A stretch of DNA of 64,000 nucleotides, taken from NCBI RefSeq assembly GCF_007954585.1, contig NZ_CP042382.1, positions 3,534,001-3,598,000 of the forward strand. Reading direction: 5' to 3'. Made by a program: the position numbers and the translations under genes. Shown one piece after another: positions 43,218 through 51,271 of the stretch; positions within the stretch are counted from its first letter, which is position 1, and each line of letters opens with the position of its first letter. This DNA is from Pistricoccus aurantiacus. GTDB lineage: Bacteria; Pseudomonadota; Gammaproteobacteria; Pseudomonadales; Halomonadaceae. A model generated the notes under the pieces. It did not search any database. It saw nothing but the letters and a program-made list of their open reading frames with translations, and was not told where the DNA came from.

Positions 43218-43233
43218 TATATTTTTTAATATA
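43218..43233. promoter_or_regulatory. AT-rich palindrome between the DsrE-like gene and arsR
   Basis: TATATT TTTT AATATA is a perfect 6-bp inverted repeat. TATAAT at 43230-43235 is a good -10 hexamer for arsR. CACTATA repeats flank it (43215-43221 and 43247-43253). The AT-rich palindrome fits the sites bound by BigR/SqrR-type regulators. Confidence 0.5.
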
Positions 43234-43271
43234 ATATTTTTAATAACACTATAAGCAGACCCCTAACGACA

Positions 43272-43583
43272 ATGCGACAAGACACCACACTGGAACTCGA
43301 CCGGCTTCGCGAGAGCGCGGACGAAGCAGGACAACTACTCAAGACACTGGCCAACACGAATCGCCTGCTGTTGCTGTGCCACCTGTCCCAGGGAGAAATG
43401 AACGTAGGCGATCTGGAACGGCAGACAGGCATCGAACAGCCCACCCTGTCGCAGCAGCTCGCGGTATTGAGGCGAGAAGACCTCGTGGCGACACGCCGCG
43501 AAGGAAAGCAGATCTACTATCGCATCAGCAGCGAGCAGGCCATGGCGGTCATCCAGACGCTCTACGAGCAGTTCTGCGCCTGA
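43272..43583 (+). CDS. ArsR-family regulator of the SqrR/BigR/YgaV type
   Basis: The 103-residue winged-helix protein has Cys36 (LLLLCHLS) and Cys102 (EQFCA), 66 residues apart, the same spacing as the two cysteines of SqrR and BigR that form a polysulfide bridge. There is no CxC arsenic or cadmium motif near helix 3. It should repress until persulfides or oxidants link the two cysteines. It is divergent from the DsrE-like gene and precedes the octaheme cytochrome operon by 98 bases. No strong ribosome site is obvious. Confidence 0.85.
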   Translation: MRQDTTLELDRLRESADEAGQLLKTLANTNRLLLLCHLSQGEMNVGDLERQTGIEQPTLSQQLAVLRREDLVATRREGKQIYYRISSEQAMAVIQTLYEQFCA

Positions 43584-43668
43584 GTGAAACCGTTTCTCTG
43601 AAACGATAAAAATAACCATTTACCCCAGGACGACAGGAACCACATAACGCACAGAAAACGGTTCCCAA

Positions 43669-43677
43669 GGGGGGGGG
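43669..43677 (+). repeat. G9 homopolymer in the ribosome-binding region
   Basis: Nine G residues precede AGC and the ATG of the octaheme cytochrome gene. Slippage in such a tract could change spacing of the ribosome site and so alter expression. Confidence 0.9.
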
Positions 43678-43680
43678 AGC

Positions 43681-45279
43681 ATGAACAGGACAGTGACACG
43701 ACGAATCCTGTGGGGGCTCGTGGCCGCCATGCTGGGGCTGGCGTCGAGCACGACAACAGCGCTGGAACGCACGTCGCCCTCGACGGCGGATCATGAACGA
43801 TTCAAGGCCCTGCAAGGTCCCTTCGCTTCGGGCCCCAAGGTTACCGAGGCGTGCCTGAAGTGCCATACCGAGGCCGCCGATCAACTTCAGGCAAGCATCC
43901 ACTGGACCTGGGAGTACCTGCATCCCGAGACCCGACAGCTGCTGGGCAAGCGCCACGTGGTCAACAGCTTCTGCGGCTCTGTGGCCTCGAACGAGCCCTT
44001 CTGCACCAGTTGCCACACCGGCTACGGCTGGAAAGACATGCGCGAGGCCCCGCCTGTCGCGGGCAATCGAGTCGACTGTCTGGTCTGTCACGACACCACC
44101 GGTGACTACTGGAAATCCCCCACCGGCGCCGGTCATCCTGTCTATGACATGCTCGACCTGGGCGACAGTTCTTCCAGACGCCCACCTGATTTAGCCCAGA
44201 TTGCCCGGAACATTGGCCCGACCAACAAGCAGAACTGCGGCAGCTGCCATTTCTATGGCGGCGGTGGTGACGGAGTAAAACACGGCGATCTGGATTCGTC
44301 TCTAATCGATCCGTCCTTCTCGCTGGACGTGCACATGTCTCCGGAAGGCGCCGATTTCGCCTGCGCCGACTGTCACACCACCTCGGCGCACAGCGTCAGC
44401 GGCAGCCGCTATCTGGCCAAGGCCCGGGATACCCAGGGCATCGACGTCCCCGGTCACACCGACTTCACAAGGGCTTCCTGTGAATCCTGCCATGGCGTCG
44501 AGCCGCACGGATCCGCGAAGCTCAACGATCATGTCGATCAGGTCGCCTGCCAGAGCTGTCATATTCCCGAATTCGCTCGCGGCGGCGTGGCCACCAAGAC
44601 CTGGTGGGACTGGTCCACCGCCGGGCGGCTCGGCGAGGATGGCAAGCCGCTGACGATTCGTGACGATGACGGCAACCTGGAATACCTGAGCACCAAGGGC
44701 AGCTTCCGCCACGGCGAGAACGTCGCGCCAGAGTACCGCTGGTTCGATGGCCAGGTGCGCTACACCCTGCGCAGCGACACCCTCGACGACAGCCGGCAGC
44801 CCATCGAGATCAACAAACTCCAGGGCAGTCACGACGATCCGAATTCACGCATCTGGCCATTCAAGATCATGCAGGGCAAGCAGCCCTACGACCCGGTCAA
44901 TCAGCATCTGCTGGTCAACCACGTCTACAGCGCCAACAACGATACGGCGCTATGGACGAACTTCGACTGGACCAAGGCGCTGAAGGCCGGCACGGAATAT
45001 GCCGACCAGCCCTACAGCGGTGAATTTGCTTTCGTGGAGACACTGATGCACTGGCCCATCACCCATATGGTGGCGCCCGCCAAGGACGCCTTGCGCTGCA
45101 GCGCCTGTCATGCTCGAGAGGGACGGCTGGCGGCGCTGACGGATTTCTACCTTCCCGCCCGGGACCGCAGCATCTGGCTGGATCGAGCGGGCTGGAGCGC
45201 CGCCCTGCTGGTGCTGGTCGGCAGCCTCGCCCATGCCGGGGGACGCATCCTGACGCGACGCAGGAGGAAACGCTCATGA
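43681..45279 (+). CDS. Octaheme c-type cytochrome, tetrathionate-reductase family
   Basis: The 532-residue protein has a signal peptide and eight CXXCH motifs: CLKCH, CTSCH, CLVCH, CGSCH, CADCH, CESCH, CQSCH and CSACH. It ends in a membrane helix (WSAALLVLVGSLAHAGG) and a basic tail. The number and order fit the OTR-type octaheme tetrathionate reductases of Shewanella, periplasmic enzymes that can also act on hydroxylamine or nitrite. The C-terminal anchor should place it on the outer face of the inner membrane. It overlaps the cytochrome b gene by 4 bases. Its physiological substrate is not established. Confidence 0.85.
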   Translation: MNRTVTRRILWGLVAAMLGLASSTTTALERTSPSTADHERFKALQGPFASGPKVTEACLKCHTEAADQLQASIHWTWEYLHPETRQLLGKRHVVNSFCGSVASNEPFCTSCHTGYGWKDMREAPPVAGNRVDCLVCHDTTGDYWKSPTGAGHPVYDMLDLGDSSSRRPPDLAQIARNIGPTNKQNCGSCHFYGGGGDGVKHGDLDSSLIDPSFSLDVHMSPEGADFACADCHTTSAHSVSGSRYLAKARDTQGIDVPGHTDFTRASCESCHGVEPHGSAKLNDHVDQVACQSCHIPEFARGGVATKTWWDWSTAGRLGEDGKPLTIRDDDGNLEYLSTKGSFRHGENVAPEYRWFDGQVRYTLRSDTLDDSRQPIEINKLQGSHDDPNSRIWPFKIMQGKQPYDPVNQHLLVNHVYSANNDTALWTNFDWTKALKAGTEYADQPYSGEFAFVETLMHWPITHMVAPAKDALRCSACHAREGRLAALTDFYLPARDRSIWLDRAGWSAALLVLVGSLAHAGGRILTRRRRKRS

Positions 45280-45950
45280 AAGGTGTAATGATCTACAAGC
45301 GCTTCGAACGCTTCTGGCACTGGTCCCAGGCGGCGCTGATCTTCTTTCTGATGTTCACCGGCTTCGAGATACACGGCAGCTACCAGGCGCTGGGCTTCGG
45401 TACCGCCGCTAGGCTGCACGGGCTCGCCGCCTACATGCTGATCGGTCTGTGGATCCTGGCAATCTTCTGGCACTTCACCACCGGGGAATGGCGTCAGTAC
45501 ATTCCCACCACCAACAGGCTGGGGGCGGTGATCCACTACTATCTCATCGGTACCTTCACCGGCGCCGAGCACCCCTTCCGCCAGACCACCCGGGCCAAGC
45601 ACAACCCGCTGCAGCGCCTGGCCTACCTGGCCTTCAAGCTGTTGATCTCGCCGCTCATCTGGATCTCGGGACTCCTGTACCTGTTCTACAATCAATGGCC
45701 CGCCTGGGGTCTGGAGGAACTATCCTTGGGCGACGTGGCCCTGGTGCATACCGCCGCTGCCTTCGCCATGCTGGTCTTCGTGATCGCCCACGTCTATATG
45801 GCGACCATGGGCAAGACGGTCTTCAGCATGATCAAGCCCATGATCACCGGCTACGAAGATGCCCGGGAGCAGCCGCCCGCGAAGGATGCGTCTGATCAAG
45901 GATCCGTCGAAACACCGCCCCGGTCCGCGGGAGGAAAAACATCAACATGA
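45276..45950 (+). CDS. Cytochrome b subunit for the octaheme reductase
   Basis: The 224-residue protein has four helices with paired histidines (RFWHWSQAALIFFLMFTGFE, AYMLIGLWILAIFWHF, then LISPLIWISGLLYLF and ALVHTAAAFAMLVFVIAHVY). This matches di-heme cytochrome b subunits of thiosulfate reductases and formate dehydrogenases. It should pass quinol electrons to the octaheme cytochrome. Overlaps of 4 bases on both sides couple it to the cytochrome and the adaptor genes. The C-terminus is a disordered Pro/Ser-rich tail. Confidence 0.85.
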   Translation: MKGVMIYKRFERFWHWSQAALIFFLMFTGFEIHGSYQALGFGTAARLHGLAAYMLIGLWILAIFWHFTTGEWRQYIPTTNRLGAVIHYYLIGTFTGAEHPFRQTTRAKHNPLQRLAYLAFKLLISPLIWISGLLYLFYNQWPAWGLEELSLGDVALVHTAAAFAMLVFVIAHVYMATMGKTVFSMIKPMITGYEDAREQPPAKDASDQGSVETPPRSAGGKTST

Positions 45951-46993
45951 CCCGCGTATTTCGTCTTCTGCTGGGTGGCATCGCCGCCGCCCTGATCAGT
46001 TTGAGCGTCCAGGCGGAGATTCCCGCCACCGAGGTCGAGCGGGCGACGCTACAGGAAACGCTGCGACTCGACGGGATGATCGAGGCAGTGCAGCGGAGCA
46101 CCGTCTCCGCTCAGACCTCGGGTCGGGTACTGCGCCTGCCCTTCGATGTGGACGACCGGGTGGCTGCCGGCGAGTTGATCCTGCAGCTGGAGGACAGCGA
46201 GCAGCGCGCCCGGCGGGATCAGGCCGAGGCCGGTCTGGAGGAAGCCCAGGCACGCCTGCGGGATGCTCGCCAGCGCTTTACCCGTGTGCAATCTCTGCAT
46301 CAGCGAAACCTGATCTCACAGCAGGAATTCGATCAGGCGCGCAATGCGCTGACCAGCGCCCAGGCCGGCGTGAGTCGCGCCGGAGCCGCGCTTGCGGAGG
46401 CCAGGGAACAGCTGGAATACACCCGGGTGCTCGCCCCCTATGACGGCATCCTGACCGAGCGCCATGTCGAGATAGGAGAGTCGGTCAGCCCCGGTCAGCC
46501 GCTGCTGACCGGGCTATCGCTGGAGAAGCTGCGGGTAGTGGTCGATCTCCCCCAGCGCTACGCCGGGCTGGCCAGAACCCGACGCCAGGCTCGAGTCACC
46601 CGGGCCGATGGCCGCCCCCTGGAGACTGGCGAGATGACTTTCTATCCCTATGCGAGTGAGCAGACCCACACCTTTCGTCTGCGCCTGGCGCTTCCGACCC
46701 CAGGCGAAGATCTTTATCCGGGCATGCTGGTCAAGGTGGACGTGCCGGTAGCCGCCCGCGAGGCGCTGTGGGTACCGGCCAGCACGGTCTTCCATCACAG
46801 TGAGCTGACCGCGGTTTTCGTGCTGGATGACCAGGACCGTCCCCGTCTGCGCCAGGTCCGAACCGGCGTCGAACGCGACGGTCGGGTCGAGGTGCTGGCG
46901 GGACTTGACGAAGGCGAACGGGTAGCAACAACTCCGGACGCTTTGTTCGGCAGCGAACGGCTCGATGCCGCCAAAGAGGGAGCCAGGAATTGA
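45947..46993 (+). CDS. RND efflux periplasmic adaptor in the octaheme operon
   Basis: The 348-residue membrane-fusion protein has an N-terminal signal or anchor (RLLLGGIAAALISLSVQA), a lipoyl domain, a short coiled coil and beta-barrel domains (VLAPYDGILTERHVEIGESV is the second lipoyl half). It pairs with the RND pump directly downstream. It overlaps the cytochrome b stop (ATGA) and the next start (TTGA), so the four genes are translated as one unit. Confidence 0.88.
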   Translation: MTRVFRLLLGGIAAALISLSVQAEIPATEVERATLQETLRLDGMIEAVQRSTVSAQTSGRVLRLPFDVDDRVAAGELILQLEDSEQRARRDQAEAGLEEAQARLRDARQRFTRVQSLHQRNLISQQEFDQARNALTSAQAGVSRAGAALAEAREQLEYTRVLAPYDGILTERHVEIGESVSPGQPLLTGLSLEKLRVVVDLPQRYAGLARTRRQARVTRADGRPLETGEMTFYPYASEQTHTFRLRLALPTPGEDLYPGMLVKVDVPVAAREALWVPASTVFHHSELTAVFVLDDQDRPRLRQVRTGVERDGRVEVLAGLDEGERVATTPDALFGSERLDAAKEGARN

Positions 46994-49900
46994 CCAGCTC
47001 GCTGCCCCCCGTCGGCCCCTCCGGTGTCATTGCTCGCGTTTTTCAGAATTCCCAGCTGACTCCGCTGCTGGCACTGATGGCGATCCTGCTGGGCATTCTG
47101 TCGGTGGTGATCACTCCCAAGGAGGAAGAGCCTCAGATCGACGTCACCATGGCGGATATCTTCGTCGGCCTGCCCGGCGCCAGCGTCGCCGAGGTGGAGA
47201 GTCTGATCACCATTCCCGCGGAACAGGTCATGAGCGAGATCGAAGGCATCAAGCACGTCTACTCGGTCTCGCGCCAGGGCCAGGCGGTGATCACCGTGGA
47301 GTTCGAGGTTGGACTCTCCCGACAGGAAGCCCTGGTGCGACTGTACAACCAGGTCTACTCCAATCAGGACTGGCTGCCGGCGGATCTCGGCGCCAGCCAG
47401 CCGCTGGTCAAGCCCCAGGGCATTGACGACGTGCCCATCATGACCCTCACTCTGTTCGACCCGAGCGGGGCGCGCACCGGCGCGGAGCTGACCCGGCTCG
47501 CCCATACCCTGGAGGTGGCCCTCAAGCGCGTGCCCGGCACCCGGGACATCTACACCGTGGGCGGCACCCCGGACCGGGTGGAGGTACGCTTCGATCCCGC
47601 GCTGCTCAAGGGCTTCGGCCTCACCCTGGCGGACATCGAGAACGCCCTGCGGGCCGCCAACGCCAGCAGCCAGGAGAGCCGGATCACTCGGGACGGCCTG
47701 TCGATTCCCCTCAAGGCGGGCACCCTGCTCGCCGACGTCGAGACCCTGCGCCGGCTGGTGGTCGGCATGCATGAGGGGGGAGCGGTATTCCTCGAGGACG
47801 TGGCGGAAATCTCACGGGGCGACAGCGATCCGGACCACAGCGTACTGATGGGCTTCGGCCCGGCGGCCAGCGACGCACGGCCCGGGGCCGCCGGCGAGCT
47901 CTATCCCGCGGTGACCCTGGCCATCGCCAAGAAGCCCGGAGAGAACGCCATCGATATCACTACCGCCATCGAACAGCGCCTGGACGCCCTGCGCAATCGA
48001 GCGCTGCCGGAGGATATCGAGGTCGTGGTCAGTCGGGATTACGGCGAGACCGCCTCGGCGAAGGCCCGCCAACTGATCTCGGACCTGATCTCCGCGACCC
48101 TGGGCGTGGTGGCGCTGGTACTCCTCGCCATGGGCTGGCGCCAGGCACTGATCGTCGGCGTGGCGGTGCTGGTCACCCTGCTGCTGACCCTGGTCTTCTC
48201 CTGGGCCTGGGGGTTCACCCTCAATCGGGTGTCGCTGTTCGCACTGATCTTTTCCATCGGCATCCTGGTGGACGACGGCATCGTCATCACCGAGAACATC
48301 AACCGGCGCATCCGCACCAGCCGCCATCCGGTCAAGGACATCATTCCGGTGGCGGTGGACGAAGTGGGCACGCCGACCATCATGGCGAGCCTCACCATCA
48401 TGGCGGCGCTGCTGCCCATGGCCTTCGTCACCGGCCTGATGGGCCCCTACATGAGCCCGATTCCCATCAACGCCTCCGCCGGCATGGTGATTTCCCAGAT
48501 CGTCGCCTTCGTGGTAACGCCCTGGCTGGCCCTGCGGCTGCTCGCCCATCAAAAAGGCGTCGCCGCCCAGGCCGAAGCGCAGGCGACCAACTCCGCCGAG
48601 GGCGTCAGCCCCGTGGCCCGGCGCCTGTTCGGCGGGCTGCTCACGCCGTTTCTCGGCGCGCATCGCTGGCGCCGAGGGCTGCTCGCCCTGGGCGTGATCG
48701 GCCTGATGCTGTTGTCTTGCGCGCTGCCGGTGTTCCAGGCGGTGATCCTCAAGATGCTGCCCTTCGATAACAAGTCCGAACTACAGATCGTCGTCGACAT
48801 GCCGGAGCACACTCCCATGGAGCGAACCCAGCAAGTGCTGCTGGCCATGGGCGAATATCTGGAGACCGTCGACGAGGTCGCCCACTGGCAGGCCTATGCC
48901 GGCACCGCCTCGCCGCTGAACTTCAACGGCCTGGTGCGCCAGTACTACCTGCGAGCCGACCCTTATCAGGGCGACATCCAGATCAACCTCGCGGAGGAAT
49001 CCCGACGTGAGCGTCAGTCTCACGAGATCGCCACCACCATCCGCCCGGCGCTGCAGGCCATCGGCGAGAGCTTCGAGGCGGCGGTAAAGGTCGTGGAAGT
49101 GCCCCCGGGGCCGCCGGTGCTCTCGCCGCTGGTGGCGGAAGTCTACGGCGTGGATCATCGCCGCCGGGCGGAACTCGCCACGAACCTTGCCGAGCGCATG
49201 GCAAGCGTTGAAGGACTGGTGGATATCGACACCACCCTGACAGCGCCTACCCGCCAGTGGGATCTGGTGGTGGACCGGGCCCGGGCGGCGCGTCTCGGCG
49301 TCTCCCAGGCCCAGGTGGTGGAAGCGATCCAGACCGCCCTGGGAGATCGCAACCTCGGCTATCTGCATGACGATAACGCCAAGTACCCGGTACCCATCCG
49401 GGTCATTCTGAAGGAAGGCGACAAGGCCCAGCAGGCGGCGCTGCTTTCCCTGGCGGTACGCAGTCGCGACGGCGAGCCGATTTCCCTGGCGAGCGTCGCC
49501 GAGTTCCGCGAGCCGGCCTGGCAGGGCGCGCGCTATCACAAGGACCTGCTGCCGGTGACCTACGTCACCGCCGACATGGCCGGCAACATAGACTCGCCGC
49601 TATATGGCATGTTCGCCCTGGTGAGCGAGCTCAACGACGAATCGGGAAGCCCCGAGCAGTATTTCATCCGCCAGCCGCCCTTGGCGGAAATCGGCGCGCT
49701 CAAGTGGGACGGGGAATGGCAGATCACCTATGAAACCTTCCGCGACATGGGGATGGCCTACAGCGTCGGAGTGTTCATGATCTTCGTGCTGCTGGTGGCC
49801 CAGTTCCGCTCTTATGTGCTGCCGCTGGTGATCATGGCGCCGATTCCGCTCACCCTGATCGGCATCCTGCCAGGCCACGCCCTGCTCGGCCGGGAGTTCA

Positions 49901-50220
49901 CCGCCACCAGCATGATCGGCATGATCGCGCTGGCCGGAATCATCGTGCGCAACTCCATCCTGCTGGTGGTGTTCATCAAGCAGCTGCTGGACGAAGGCGT
50001 GGCGCTGGACGAAGCGGTGGTGCTGGCCGGCGCGGTGCGCATCAAGCCCATCGCGCTGACCGCCATCTCGGCCATGGTCGGCGCCTATTTCATCCTGAGC
50101 GACCCGATCTTCAACGGCCTGGCGATCTCGCTGATCTTCGGGCTGGCCATGTCCACGCTGCTGACCATCCTGGTGGTGCCGCTGCTCTACTACGTGCTGG
50201 CGCGGCGCGGCTGGATTTGA
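46990..50220 (+). CDS. RND efflux transporter permease in the octaheme operon
   Basis: The 1076-residue pump has the 12-helix RND plan with GILVDDGIVITENINRR carrying the helix-4 Asp pair. The start is a rare TTG whose next base makes TTGA overlap with the adaptor stop; GGGAG lies about 8 bases upstream, and no ATG upstream is in frame. The gene ends the operon with the trxC gene convergent 27 bases downstream. No outer-membrane channel gene is in the operon. Confidence 0.9.
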   Translation: MTSSLPPVGPSGVIARVFQNSQLTPLLALMAILLGILSVVITPKEEEPQIDVTMADIFVGLPGASVAEVESLITIPAEQVMSEIEGIKHVYSVSRQGQAVITVEFEVGLSRQEALVRLYNQVYSNQDWLPADLGASQPLVKPQGIDDVPIMTLTLFDPSGARTGAELTRLAHTLEVALKRVPGTRDIYTVGGTPDRVEVRFDPALLKGFGLTLADIENALRAANASSQESRITRDGLSIPLKAGTLLADVETLRRLVVGMHEGGAVFLEDVAEISRGDSDPDHSVLMGFGPAASDARPGAAGELYPAVTLAIAKKPGENAIDITTAIEQRLDALRNRALPEDIEVVVSRDYGETASAKARQLISDLISATLGVVALVLLAMGWRQALIVGVAVLVTLLLTLVFSWAWGFTLNRVSLFALIFSIGILVDDGIVITENINRRIRTSRHPVKDIIPVAVDEVGTPTIMASLTIMAALLPMAFVTGLMGPYMSPIPINASAGMVISQIVAFVVTPWLALRLLAHQKGVAAQAEAQATNSAEGVSPVARRLFGGLLTPFLGAHRWRRGLLALGVIGLMLLSCALPVFQAVILKMLPFDNKSELQIVVDMPEHTPMERTQQVLLAMGEYLETVDEVAHWQAYAGTASPLNFNGLVRQYYLRADPYQGDIQINLAEESRRERQSHEIATTIRPALQAIGESFEAAVKVVEVPPGPPVLSPLVAEVYGVDHRRRAELATNLAERMASVEGLVDIDTTLTAPTRQWDLVVDRARAARLGVSQAQVVEAIQTALGDRNLGYLHDDNAKYPVPIRVILKEGDKAQQAALLSLAVRSRDGEPISLASVAEFREPAWQGARYHKDLLPVTYVTADMAGNIDSPLYGMFALVSELNDESGSPEQYFIRQPPLAEIGALKWDGEWQITYETFRDMGMAYSVGVFMIFVLLVAQFRSYVLPLVIMAPIPLTLIGILPGHALLGREFTATSMIGMIALAGIIVRNSILLVVFIKQLLDEGVALDEAVVLAGAVRIKPIALTAISAMVGAYFILSDPIFNGLAISLIFGLAMSTLLTILVVPLLYYVLARRGWI

Positions 50221-50247
50221 GCCGATTGCCTTTATCGATAAAAAACT

Positions 50248-50685
50248 CTACAGCAAATGAGGCTGAAGCCACTGGGTGAGCTGGGACGCCTGCATCACGC
50301 CCGCCTGGCGAGCGACCTCCTGGCCCCGACGAAAGACGATCAGGGTGGGAATGCTGCGGATGCCGAAGCGTCCGGCGATGCCTTGCTCGGCCTCGGTGTC
50401 CAGTTTGGCGAAGCGCAGCCGCGGTTCGAGCTCGCGAGCCACCTGAGCGAAGATCGGCGCCATCATCTTGCAGGGCCCGCACCAGCTCGCCCAGAAATCC
50501 ACCACTATCGGCAGGTCGCTGCGATTAACCATCGCATCAAAGTTGCCAGCATTCAGTTCGATGGGTTCACCGGTGAATAGCGCCTGCTTGCACTTGCCGC
50601 ACTTGGCGCCCTCCCCCAACCGGGACCTGTCGACACGGTTCAAGGTATTGCAATGGGGGCAGGCCAGTTGAATGGCATCGCTCAT
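50248..50685 (-). CDS. trxC: Thioredoxin 2 with zinc-ribbon domain
   Basis: The 145-residue protein has an N-terminal zinc ribbon (Cys9, Cys12, Cys29 and Cys32 in CPHC and CGKC) and a thioredoxin domain with the WCGPC site at Cys69/Cys72. This is the domain order of TrxC, which reduces disulfides and is induced by oxidative stress. The start at 50685 follows GGGAG by about 9 bases. An in-frame extension to 50832 is unlikely. It is convergent with the RND gene and divergent from the DUF2892 gene. Confidence 0.93.
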   Translation of the reverse strand: MSDAIQLACPHCNTLNRVDRSRLGEGAKCGKCKQALFTGEPIELNAGNFDAMVNRSDLPIVVDFWASWCGPCKMMAPIFAQVARELEPRLRFAKLDTEAEQGIAGRFGIRSIPTLIVFRRGQEVARQAGVMQASQLTQWLQPHLL

Positions 50686-50851
50686 TTCACTCTCCCGAAT
50701 CGGCGTATTCCATGATGAGTGGATGGTATAGAAACGGAGCATAGTCGGAAATAGAGTGGCGAATGGCGTTCGCCGAGATCGCGGGGCATAGGGAACAACA
50801 TGACGACCCTCCTGCAGGATCGGCTGCTTCAAGCCGTTGGTAAAGGCATGA

Positions 50852-50902
50852 TTGACACATACACTTTATTTTTTTATATATTGTATGTAAACTAGGTGTC
50901 AA
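50852..50902 (+). promoter_or_regulatory. Near-consensus sigma-70 promoter inside a nested inverted repeat
   Basis: TTGACA at 50852-50857 and TATATA at 50875-50880 are 17 bases apart, an excellent promoter for the DUF2892 gene. Inverted repeats TTGACAC/GTGTCAA (outer) and ACATACA/TGTATGT (inner) bracket the -10 region and could be a regulator site. The AT-rich core resembles that before arsR. Confidence 0.6.
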
Positions 50903-50985
50903 GACTGACAGCCGACCCTGGACTCGATCGGCCACGCTGCGGCAAACACCGAGAGCCGCAACCCATGATCCCAAGGAGATTCCTC

Positions 50986-51195
50986 ATGAAACGTAATATG
51001 GGCAACATCGACAGTGGACTGCGTATCGCCGTCGGGCTGATTCTGATCGCCTTGACATTGGCAAGCATGATCGGCTGGTGGGGATGGATCGGTGTCGTTC
51101 CTTTGGTCACCGGACTATTTCGCTTCTGCCCGGCCTATCGCTTGTTGGGCGTCAGTACCTGCCAGCGCAAGTCCCTCGACAAGTCCACTCAATAG
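50986..51195 (+). CDS. YgaP-type DUF2892 membrane protein
   Basis: The 69-residue protein matches the membrane domain of YgaP: NMGNIDSGLRIAVGLILIAL, a second helix (MIGWWGWIGVVPLVTGLF) and the conserved CPAYRLLGVSTC. Full YgaP has a rhodanese domain in front, which is missing here. The start at 50986 has AAGGAG 7 bases upstream. In E. coli ygaP is controlled by ygaV, the relative of the ArsR gene at 43272, so this gene could belong to the same regulon; that is inference. Confidence 0.85.
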   Translation: MKRNMGNIDSGLRIAVGLILIALTLASMIGWWGWIGVVPLVTGLFRFCPAYRLLGVSTCQRKSLDKSTQ

Positions 51196-51200
51196 CAGGT

Positions 51201-51237
51201 TTGCAAGCCTTGGACGGTCGACGCTCCAGGCTTGCAA
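51201..51237. terminator. Hairpin between convergent genes
   Basis: Arms TTGCAAGCC and GGCTTGCAA with an inner TGGA/TCCA pairing and a one-base bulge form a stable stem-loop between DUF2892 and the convergent dehydrogenase. T-runs are absent, so a bidirectional terminator is likely but not certain. Confidence 0.45.
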
Positions 51238-51271
51238 GAGCTGACTTGAGCGCGAGTCGGTACGGCCCTGC

